Assembly (NCBI GenBank): GCA_903851035.1 | Contig: CAINND010000060.1 | Coordinates: forward strand, 1-64,000 | Reading direction: 5' to 3' | Origin: an uncultured Acidobacteriota bacterium | Lineage (GTDB): Bacteria; Acidobacteriota; Terriglobia; Terriglobales; Acidobacteriaceae | Length of the DNA stretch: 64,000 bases | Shown here: in pieces, positions 57,822 through 64,000 of the stretch | Layout of the letters: every line of letters begins with the position of its first letter | Numbering within the stretch: position 1 is the stretch's first letter | Notes under the pieces: generated by a model | Seen by the model: only the letters and a program-made list of their open reading frames with translations | Told to the model about the DNA's origin: nothing | Databases searched by the model: none | Program-made: the position numbers and the translations under genes

Positions 57822-57848
57822 TCATTTTATTCATCAAGGAGAATTTTC

Positions 57849-58154
57849 ATGCAGAAACCGACGCACCATATTTTAGTTTGCGCCAGCTTCCGCACCAGCG
57901 GAGAGAGCAAGGGAATGTGCTTCAAAAAAGACTCCGCCTCGCTGCTGCCCTACATTGAAAACGAGCTGAGCGACCGCGGCATGGAAGACGTCATGGTCTC
58001 CAGCACGGGCTGTATGAATCGCTGCGAGAATGGCCCGCTGATGGTCGTCTACCCGGCTGGCTCATGGTACGCCGAGGTGAACGAGGAGAAAATTGACAGC
58101 ATTCTCGACGCCCTGGCCGAGGGCAACGAAGCCACCGAGTATCTGCTTACTTAG
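57849..58154 (+). CDS. Thioredoxin-like [2Fe-2S] ferredoxin
   Basis: The 101-aa protein has the four-cysteine pattern of the Shethna/clostridial thioredoxin-fold [2Fe-2S] ferredoxins: Cys11 (ILVCASF), Cys24 (KGMCFKK), Cys55 and Cys59 (STGCMNRCENGP). Similar proteins sit in nif clusters of Azotobacter and clostridia and probably supply electrons or take part in cluster handling. The exact partner is not settled. It lies 27 bp after nifB behind an AAGGAG site, and nifV follows after 21 bp. Confidence 0.92.
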   Translation: MQKPTHHILVCASFRTSGESKGMCFKKDSASLLPYIENELSDRGMEDVMVSSTGCMNRCENGPLMVVYPAGSWYAEVNEEKIDSILDALAEGNEATEYLLT

Positions 58155-58175
58155 TTGTACCGGAGCGAGAATGGC

Positions 58176-59345
58176 ATGACGGCAACTGTGCGGATTATCG
58201 ACTGCACCCTGCGTGACGGTGAGCAGGCTCCGGGCGTGGCCTTTACGCGCGCGGAAAAGCTGGCGATCGCCCGCGCCCTGGATGCAGCCGGTGTGCCGGA
58301 GCTGGAGTGCGGCGTAGCCGCCATGGGCGAGGCCGAGCGCCAGGACATCCGCGCCCTGCTGGAGCTTGAACTCCGTGCCCGCCTTACCGGCTGGAGCCGC
58401 GCCCGAATGACGGACGTGGATGCCACCGCCGCCTGCGGCCTCAACGCCATCCACATCGCCTTTCCGCTCTCGACGATTCAGCTTGAGTGCATTGGCAAGA
58501 ACACCGCCTGGGCCATGCGTGAGTTGCACACCGTCGTGCAGTACGCACGCCAGCATTTCGATTTCGTTAGCGTGGGCGCGCAGGACGCCTCGCGCACCTC
58601 GCCGCTCATCCTGCGGGAGTTTGTCGCCGCCGCATCCGCATTGGGCGTGCATCGCATCCGCATTGCCGACACGGTCGGCATCTGGAACCCCATGCAAACC
58701 GCCGAAGCGATCAGCGTGCTCTCTGAGGCCTCAGCACCAGCCGTGATCGAGTTCCACGGCCACAACGATCTCGGCATGGCCGTGGCCAACAGCATCGCCG
58801 CCCTGCAGGCCGGAGCCACGGCCATCAGCGGCACCTTCACCGGCCTGGGCGAGCGCGCCGGCAACGCCGCGCTGGAGCAGGTAGTGATGGCCGCGCGCCA
58901 CTCGCTGGGTGTGGAGTGCGGCATTGAGAGCAGCGCGATTCCTGGAATCTGCGAGCTTGTCTCACGGGCCGCGCAGCGCCCGATTCCGCCCGCGCAGCCC
59001 ATCATCGGGGAGGCCGTTTTTCAGCACGAATCCGGCATCCACTGCCACGCCCTGCTGAAGGATCGCCGCAGCTTTGAGCCGTTTTCCGCAAGCGAGCTGG
59101 GGCGGCAGGCAGCAGCGCCCGTCATCGGCCGCCACTCCGGCACGGAGAGCGTACGGCAGCACCTTGCACAGATGGGCATCGACGTTCCGCGCATGGTGGT
59201 GGAGTGCATGATGCCGAGGATTCGCCTCCAGTCGGTACGCAACAAGGGCGCAGTCACAGCGCAGCAATTGATGGAGATTCATGCCGTCATCAGTCAGGAG
59301 CTTGGACTCAACCGGCAGATTGGCAAGACAGGCACGGCCGGATAA
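58176..59345 (+). CDS. nifV: Homocitrate synthase NifV
   Basis: NifV condenses acetyl-CoA with 2-oxoglutarate to homocitrate, the organic ligand of FeMo-cofactor. The 389-aa protein shows the HMGL/isopropylmalate synthase barrel: IIDCTLRDGEQAPGVAF, RIADTVGIWNP, IEFHGHNDLGMAVANS (metal-binding HxH) and GTFTGLGERAGNAALE. AVFQHESGIHCHALLKD marks the C-terminal subdomain. The start at 58176 (MTATVRIIDCT) follows GGAGCGAG. No leucine-feedback regulatory domain follows, which separates it from LeuA. Confidence 0.95.
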   Translation: MTATVRIIDCTLRDGEQAPGVAFTRAEKLAIARALDAAGVPELECGVAAMGEAERQDIRALLELELRARLTGWSRARMTDVDATAACGLNAIHIAFPLSTIQLECIGKNTAWAMRELHTVVQYARQHFDFVSVGAQDASRTSPLILREFVAAASALGVHRIRIADTVGIWNPMQTAEAISVLSEASAPAVIEFHGHNDLGMAVANSIAALQAGATAISGTFTGLGERAGNAALEQVVMAARHSLGVECGIESSAIPGICELVSRAAQRPIPPAQPIIGEAVFQHESGIHCHALLKDRRSFEPFSASELGRQAAAPVIGRHSGTESVRQHLAQMGIDVPRMVVECMMPRIRLQSVRNKGAVTAQQLMEIHAVISQELGLNRQIGKTGTAG

Positions 59346-59394
59346 CAGATTCCGTGTAACGAATTACGATTCGCAAACAAAAGGAGTGAACAGA

Positions 59395-59706
59395 ATGTTC
59401 AATCTAGTTGCCATTAATCTTCCCGATGAAAAGCACCAATTCGCCAACCAGTGCCACAAGGCCAAGTGCACCAACGAGGGCCGCTACCAGCTGTTTGCGG
59501 ATATTGATGAGACGGGTCTGCCCGACTGGGAAGGCAGGGCCATTTGCTCCTTCCACCTGGTGGAGGAGGCGCGTCTGCGTCCGGAGATCATCATGTCCCT
59601 CATCGACATCATGATCGACACCATGGAGCAGCATCGTCTCTTTACCAGCGCCCACGCGCCGGAAGGTAACGCCGCTCGTCAGGTCCTCAGCTTTCCCCGC
59701 GGCTAG
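59395..59706 (+). CDS. Small cysteine/histidine protein in the nif operon, unknown
   Basis: The ATG at 59395 has an AAGGAG ribosome site. The 103-aa product contains QCHKAKC (Cys20 and Cys25) and, after a 25-residue segment with aromatic and acidic residues, AICSFH (a third Cys and a His). This spacing could bind one zinc or an iron-sulfur cluster. The C-terminal half is a predicted helix (RPEIIMSLIDIMIDTMEQH). I do not recognise the family, and it is not NifT, NifX, NifW or NifZ by inspection. It follows nifV by 49 bp in the same direction, so a role in nitrogen fixation is likely. Confidence 0.75.
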   Translation: MFNLVAINLPDEKHQFANQCHKAKCTNEGRYQLFADIDETGLPDWEGRAICSFHLVEEARLRPEIIMSLIDIMIDTMEQHRLFTSAHAPEGNAARQVLSFPRG

Positions 59707-59779
59707 CGCCGGCCAATCCAGCAGCCGGATACGCGATGTTGCCTCCGGTCGCAGACGCCCCTGCGCGAATTAACTCCAC

Positions 59780-59836
59780 GGCCAGAATGATGCTGGCCGG
59801 AGTGTCTCTGCTACGGGCCGGGAGTTCACAGCCCGG
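59780..59836 (+). promoter_or_regulatory. Tandem hairpins upstream of the cytochrome b gene
   Basis: GGCCAG (59780-59785) pairs with CTGGCC (59793-59798), and CCGGG (59818-59822) pairs with CCCGG (59832-59836). They lie 40-100 nt before the next start. No T-run follows, so processing or regulation is as likely as termination. Confidence 0.4.
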
Positions 59837-59877
59837 TGTTGTATGCGTTGATCGCTTCTTTGTTTTGAGGTTCTCTC

Positions 59878-60693
59878 ATGAGTTCGAATGCAGCACAGCC
59901 GAATGCGCTGCCAGCCGCCGGCAGCATTTCGCCCACGGCCTATAACCACCCCCTGCTGCAGGCTCAGGCCGCAGCCAAGCCCGGCTGCAAGTGCGGTGTG
60001 TTGCGTCCGCCGCGCAAACTGCACGCGGCCGTCGGACTCTGGCTGGCGATCTTTGTCACCGTCCACTTCGTCATCGGCCTGACGGCCATGACCCCCACCC
60101 GGTACGATGGAGTTGTCGGCCAGCTTCATCGCTTGACCGCAGCTCTGCCTGGCATGGTACTGCTGCTCATTCTTATTCCCATGCTGGTGCAGGCAGGCAG
60201 CGGAATCTTTCTTCTCGTCAAAGAAGGCGTGCAGTACGACGTCAAACGCTGCGACCGCGGTGGCAAGCTGCGCTACTTCCTGCAGCGCTGGAGCGGACTG
60301 GCGATGCTGGTCTTTCTCCTGCCGCACATCGCCATCCTGCGCGGATGGGCACACGCGCTGCTGGGTGACGCAGTCTCCTCGTCTGGTGTGCAGCAGAGTG
60401 GAGGCTTTAGCTCAACGCTCCTCGCGCTGCATCCGTGGAGTTCGGCGGCCGCAAATTCCGCAATGATCGGCCTGCTGCTCGTCGGTGTGCTTGGCACGGT
60501 CTTTCACGTTGCGAACGGCGCATGGTCGGGTTCTGTGCTGTGGAAGGTCGTGAACACCGATCGCGGCAAGGCCTGGCTGAACCTTGCCAGCCTGGCTGCC
60601 GGCATCGCGCTGGCGGCAATCGGATGCATCGCCTGGTACGCCTTCAGCCTTCGCCCGTACCTGCACGGCAGCGTCGCGTCATTGCTTCGCTAG
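59878..60693 (+). CDS. Succinate dehydrogenase-type cytochrome b subunit, orphan in the nif cluster
   Basis: The 271-aa protein has an N-terminal cytoplasmic stretch (with PGCKCGVLRPPRKLH) and five predicted membrane helices (about 47-70, 85-112, 138-160, 190-212, 228-255). His residues that could hold heme b include TVHFVIG, LHRLTAA, LLPHIAIL and TVFHVANG, as in the SdhC/FrdC cytochrome b558 class. No flavoprotein or iron-sulfur subunit gene is adjacent. Its position after nifV suggests a role in electron supply or respiratory protection of nitrogenase, but that is inference. It could also be a separate gene that merely follows the operon. Confidence 0.75.
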   Translation: MSSNAAQPNALPAAGSISPTAYNHPLLQAQAAAKPGCKCGVLRPPRKLHAAVGLWLAIFVTVHFVIGLTAMTPTRYDGVVGQLHRLTAALPGMVLLLILIPMLVQAGSGIFLLVKEGVQYDVKRCDRGGKLRYFLQRWSGLAMLVFLLPHIAILRGWAHALLGDAVSSSGVQQSGGFSSTLLALHPWSSAAANSAMIGLLLVGVLGTVFHVANGAWSGSVLWKVVNTDRGKAWLNLASLAAGIALAAIGCIAWYAFSLRPYLHGSVASLLR

Positions 60694-61411
60694 TGGAGCC
60701 CGGCCCTGTGCCGGAAAGCCGCCGATCTATCTGTACGATCAATTCATCAGCAGTGACAACGGGCAGCGGAGATCGCTAATGCGGCAAAGCATGATGCAGC
60801 GGTCTCATGCGCTTTTTGAAGTGAAGAAACACAGCGGCAGTGAATCTGATTGCGCGGATAAACACATCATACGTTCTGAACAGAATTCGCTTGGGTGGCA
60901 GTAAGAATGCTTCCTTTAGCAGGGTTCTAATTGGATGACTCATAAAATAAAAGAGCGTTTATGCCGAATGCTCCTTCCGACCTCCATTCTGATTGCGGCA
61001 ATAATGCCGTCAGATGGCATACATCATGATATGGCCCTCCCCGGGGTTCAGCGCAGTGATAGTGTGGCCCCGCTTATGTGCTTGCGGTCACTTGCACGGA
61101 GCTAAAGGCATAGAACTACTCGTATCTTCCTCTATCTACATCCTTTTTTAGTTTTTTACAAATAGTGGAATCTCCGCGTTTATCAGGCCTGTGCATCTCG
61201 CAGTATGGGAACGAACTGGTTGTCAGACGCGGCGGCCACGGAACCTCTTTGCCGGGCTTCGCCCAGAATACAGGCCCCGATGAGATAGCTTTTACCCGGC
61301 AACGTACGCTTTCGCACCGTGGCCCATATTGCGCCCATGCCGCCGGAATTTCATCGGCCGTGATGCCGACGCAGCACCCGCTGCAATAGACTGATGGCTG
61401 AGGAGAGAATC
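60694..61411. other. 718-bp gap between the cytochrome b and scpB-like genes
   Basis: AT-richer than its flanks and without a credible gene. Short inverted repeats occur (ATGCC/GGCAT within 61003-61019), and T-rich tracts lie near 61141-61157. The scpB-like promoter must be here. I see no RNA gene or mobile element. Confidence 0.55.
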
Positions 61412-62188
61412 ATGTCCACTGTCATTGCCGAAACCTCCAATGAGATTGGAATCATCACGCTCAACCGTCCGAAGGTGAACGCCCTCAGCGCGGAGCTGAT
61501 CGAAGAGGTCACACGCGCGCTCGACGGGATGAAGGCGCATAACCTGCGCGTGGTGATTCTGCGCGCCATGCCCGGTGTCAAGGTCTTCTCCGCCGGGCAC
61601 GAGGTTACGGAGCTGCCCACCAACGGCCGCGATCCGCTCACCTACAACGACCCGCTGCGCGCCGTCATCCGCGAGATTCAGCACCACCCCTGCCCGGTGG
61701 TCGCCATGATCGAAGGCTCGGTGTGGGGCGGCGCCTGTGAGATGGTCATGAGCTGCGACCTGATTGTCTGCGGCGAGGACACGACCTTCGCCATCACTCC
61801 GGCGCGCCTCGGCGTGCCCTATAACATCTCCGGCATCCTGAACATGATGAAGGTCGCCGACATTCCGTTCATCAAGGAGATGCTGTTCACGGCAAGGCCA
61901 GTCTCCGCCGAGCGGCTGATGTCCTGCGGCGTGGTGAATCACCTGGTGCCACGGAATGAGCTGGAAAGCTTCACGATGAATCTGGCCGGGCAGATCGCCG
62001 AGTGTTCGCCGCTCGTGCTGCGCATCCTGAAGGAAGAGCTGCGCGTGCTCACCTCGGCGCACCCCATTACGCCGGAGGCCTACGAGCGCCTGCAATCGCT
62101 GCGCCGCGAGGTGTATGACAGCGAGGACTATCACGAGGGCATCCGCTCCTTCTTCGAGAAGCGCAAGCCGAACTTCCAAGGACGTTAG
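61412..62188 (+). CDS. scpB: Methylmalonyl-CoA decarboxylase-like crotonase (ScpB/YgfG type)
   Basis: The 258-aa crotonase-fold protein closely follows the E. coli ScpB pattern: KVFSAGHEVTELPTNGRDPL, EGSVWGGACEMVMSCDLIV, ITPARLGVPYN and the C-terminal VYDSEDYHEGIRSFFEKRKPNF. ScpB decarboxylates methylmalonyl-CoA to propionyl-CoA. No methylmalonyl-CoA mutase or CoA transferase is nearby, so the pathway context is unknown. The start at 61412 follows a GAGGAGAG site. An ATG 18 bp upstream is less likely. Confidence 0.87.
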   Translation: MSTVIAETSNEIGIITLNRPKVNALSAELIEEVTRALDGMKAHNLRVVILRAMPGVKVFSAGHEVTELPTNGRDPLTYNDPLRAVIREIQHHPCPVVAMIEGSVWGGACEMVMSCDLIVCGEDTTFAITPARLGVPYNISGILNMMKVADIPFIKEMLFTARPVSAERLMSCGVVNHLVPRNELESFTMNLAGQIAECSPLVLRILKEELRVLTSAHPITPEAYERLQSLRREVYDSEDYHEGIRSFFEKRKPNFQGR

Positions 62189-62236
62189 CGGTACGGATTA
62201 TGCCGCGCAGATGCATTGCAGATTATGTGGCGCGGC

Positions 62237-63049
62237 TTACTCGGCGCGGATCAGGTACTCCTCGAAGCCGAGTCCAATGACGCGCACCAGCTCCGGCCGC
62301 ACCTCGATCATGTTCACCGCCGGATAGGTTTGCGCCGGAGAGGAGAAGTGCGCCAGCACTTCGGCCGCGGGGATCACGCCCTCCACCATGGCGGCCCTCG
62401 TGTTCTGAATCATCGGGTCCACTGACTGATTTGCCTCGGGCTGCCATCCACTCTTCAGGTGCAATCCGCTGGCGAGAAGAAAATCCAGCACCTGCCATGC
62501 CACTGCCCCGCCAGCCGCCTCCAGAGAATCGGCTGCAAACAGTCCAAGCCAGTCCGTGGTGAGCCGGTAGGTAAATCCCCAAACCGGATGCGCACACCAG
62601 TCAACGGCGGGAAACAGGCAGCTCTCCGGCATATTGGGCACAGGCCGCAGGCGGTGCCGCGCCGCGTTCCGCCACTCGCTGAGCGGCATCCAAACGGCCG
62701 CCACCGCTTCTTCCGGGTCCACCGTAGTCGGCAACGCTTTATCCACATGGAAGACGAACGGCGCTACCAGCATGAACGGCCCACGCCGCCGCCGAGCCAC
62801 AACCGGCTCCAGTGCGCGCTCCAGGCTGGCGGGAAGCAGTTCCACGCCACACTCCTCGTGCAGTTCACGCAGCGCGGTTTGCAGTGGAGTAGTGTCCGAG
62901 CTCTCGCGCCGGCCGCCGGGATACGACCAGTGTCCCGACCAGGGGTCATCGGGATGCTCGGTCCGTCGCATCAGCAGAATCGAATCCGTGTCGCGCGCCC
63001 GCACAATGGCCACTGCGGCCTGCGGTTCTGCGGGTTGCACCGTGCTCAT
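62237..63049 (-). CDS. Nudix hydrolase, CoA-pyrophosphatase-like, with extended C-terminus
   Basis: The Nudix box reads PGGRRESSDTTPL then TALRELHEECGV. The one-residue-longer spacing and an Asp where most Nudix proteins have Glu match the CoA/acyl-CoA pyrophosphatase branch. The first 170 residues make the Nudix fold. The C-terminal 100 residues (QVLDFLLASGLHL..., NMIEVRPELVRVIGLGFEEYL) are not part of the standard domain. The start was set at 63049 because the N-terminal core begins shortly after. An ATG at 63079 is possible. Convergent with scpB, 48 bp apart. Confidence 0.82.
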   Translation of the reverse strand: MSTVQPAEPQAAVAIVRARDTDSILLMRRTEHPDDPWSGHWSYPGGRRESSDTTPLQTALRELHEECGVELLPASLERALEPVVARRRRGPFMLVAPFVFHVDKALPTTVDPEEAVAAVWMPLSEWRNAARHRLRPVPNMPESCLFPAVDWCAHPVWGFTYRLTTDWLGLFAADSLEAAGGAVAWQVLDFLLASGLHLKSGWQPEANQSVDPMIQNTRAAMVEGVIPAAEVLAHFSSPAQTYPAVNMIEVRPELVRVIGLGFEEYLIRAE

Positions 63050-63218
63050 GGCCACTGTTCCCCTGCTTTGATTCTGCACTTACCACAGGCTTGACGCCAA
63101 GAGCCGGTTGCAGCCTGGAAATCGGCTCACTCCCATGGAGCGGAAGTGTAGCCGGATATTCCATTGAAAGAGAGTCAATCAGGCGAAAGAACCGGCCGTT
63201 TTACCGCGCTACAAAGTA

Positions 63219-63252
63219 AAGCGCCTCGCAGCGGATTGCCTGCGAGGCGCTT
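63219..63252. terminator. Long hairpin in the gap near the right end
   Basis: A perfect 12-bp stem (63219-63230 with 63241-63252) with a 10-nt loop is followed by AAAAA on the right. It is terminator-like for a minus-strand transcript only if the T-run lies left, which it does not clearly do, so its direction is uncertain. Confidence 0.5.
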
Positions 63253-63542
63253 AAAAATCTTGGTGCCGAAAAATGGACATGCCACCCAGCCGTATTCAAT
63301 TTGCCCCGTATTAAGGGCTAAATCGTCCTTGCCCAATGGTTTACGGCTGCACCACTGAGCACCCCTCCAAGCAATCCAATACCACATGGTACAAAAACCG
63401 CCAGGCATGTCATACGGCTAAGCCAATCTCTACAAAGGTCACAGATGTTGAATTGATCTCCTGTTGACTAGCCGACTCCATAGAACACCCTGACTCAACA
63501 GCAAATTTTCCCATGGTTCCCAATCAAGCTTGTCATGGAGCT
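63253..63542. other. Gap without a recognisable gene
   Basis: AT-richer. The only minus-strand frame here (63175-63408) crosses the hairpin and has no family resemblance. Nothing else is visible. Confidence 0.5.
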
Positions 63543-64000
63543 CTAGTAATCCACTCCCTTCCAATAGTTTGGCGTGTTGACGATCTCGTACTTGTTGGGA
63601 TCGGCCTTGACCATGGCGTTGGCCGCGGAGTTCCAGACCGTGGCGTGGCCCACGGCTCCGGTGCCACCGACGTTGTTGTTCTGCACCACGGACTGATCGA
63701 GCAGGTAGTTGCTGAAGCCTGCGGAGGTGCGCGCGTTGTTGTCCTGCTGCGCCCAGTATCCGGCATGTTGCGCGTCATTGGCGGCTTCAGTGGCGTTCAT
63801 GCGTGCGGTGGCCGCCTGGCCTATCTGGTGGATCTGGTTCACGCGCTGCTGCGAGGCGGCCATAATCTGCTGATCGTTCTGTTGCTTTTGCTGCAACACT
63901 GCGGACATCTGCTGGTTCACCACCTGGTTGTTGATCTGGTAGCTGGCGATGATCGCCTTCAGAAGGTCAAACTCCTTGTTTTCCACGGCTGCGGGCAGCA
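63543..64000 (-). CDS. 3' end of a Gln/Asn-rich protein, unrecognised
   Basis: The frame is open to the window edge, so this is probably the C-terminal 152 residues of a longer gene. A GTG at 63986 is possible as a start but unsupported. A helical, Gln-rich stretch (QQMSAVLQQKQQNDQQIM, AASQQRVNQIHQIGQAA) suggests a coiled coil. The tail (AVGHATVWNSAANAMVKADP) is of a secreted-protein type. I do not recognise the family. Confidence 0.6.
   Translation of the reverse strand, partial: LPAAVENKEFDLLKAIIASYQINNQVVNQQMSAVLQQKQQNDQQIMAASQQRVNQIHQIGQAATARMNATEAANDAQHAGYWAQQDNNARTSAGFSNYLLDQSVVQNNNVGGTGAVGHATVWNSAANAMVKADPNKYEIVNTPNYWKGVDY

Noticed and set aside
61165-61389. Plus-strand frame of 74 codons before scpB
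   Set aside because: No ribosome site, unusual composition for a protein and no neighbour logic. It is taken as intergenic.
63175-63408. Minus-strand frame of 77 codons
   Set aside because: It includes a 12-bp hairpin and shows no known motif or ribosome site.

Overview
The window is high-GC bacterial DNA, 64 kb, densely coded on both strands. The gene mix suggests a soil Acidobacteriota-type diazotroph. It includes long secreted IPT/FN3/PKD-type proteins, several glycoside hydrolases, TolB-like propellers, LpxB and PpiD (so a Gram-negative envelope), and a compact molybdenum-nitrogenase cluster. The phylum call is an inference from gene content and was not tested by any search. Several AT-richer islands stand out: a toxin-antitoxin pair at 4.3-5.2 kb, a histidine kinase at 11.4-14.8 kb, a membrane protein at 14.9-16.4 kb and a small LprI-like gene at 41.7-42.2 kb. 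They may be acquired DNA.

Layout. 0-11 kb: the tail of an unrecognised gene, a 3' remnant of an ABC exporter, lpxB, an M1-peptidase-like protein that has lost its catalytic HE, a MazF-type toxin-antitoxin module beside a 27-bp perfect inverted repeat, a small operon (59-aa protein plus a 3-hydroxyacyl-CoA dehydrogenase-like NAD-binding protein), malQ, ppiD and a radical SAM protein. 11.2-14.8 kb: a tRNA-Lys whose 3' end is duplicated 3.45 kb downstream. The two copies bracket one large hybrid sensor kinase, and the tRNA's apparent terminator now lies beyond the second copy, as expected for an insertion into a tRNA gene. 14.9-29 kb: a TMTC-like membrane protein, then three large consecutive minus-strand genes for exported proteins. 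One has a C-terminal beta-barrel and a probable single-base frameshift, one is a 2158-residue IPT/PKD protein, and one is an FN3 protein.

29-48 kb: a GH30 hydrolase, the dTDP-L-rhamnose operon rfbCDBA, asnA, a GH38 alpha-mannosidase, a transketolase, an LprI-like protein, an outer-membrane barrel, a TolB-like propeller and a 1.2-kaa secreted glycosidase-like protein.

48.5-60.7 kb: the nitrogen-fixation region. A GAF-ANTAR regulator is divergent from nifH-nifD-nifK-nifE-nifN-nifB, followed by a [2Fe-2S] ferredoxin, nifV, a 103-aa cysteine-containing protein of unknown function and a succinate-dehydrogenase-type cytochrome b. NifD is long (539 aa, with an insertion before the His ligand) and NifK is short (460 aa), as in the clostridial-type molybdenum enzyme. 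NifH (reductase), NifDK (catalysis), NifB/NifEN (FeMo-cofactor assembly) and NifV (homocitrate) form a near-minimal set. No nifA, nifI1/I2, nifU or nifS lies in the window. The divergent ANTAR protein and a nifH leader of roughly 270 nt suggest control by RNA-level antitermination. 61-64 kb: an ScpB-like decarboxylase, a Nudix hydrolase and the tail of an unrecognised gene.
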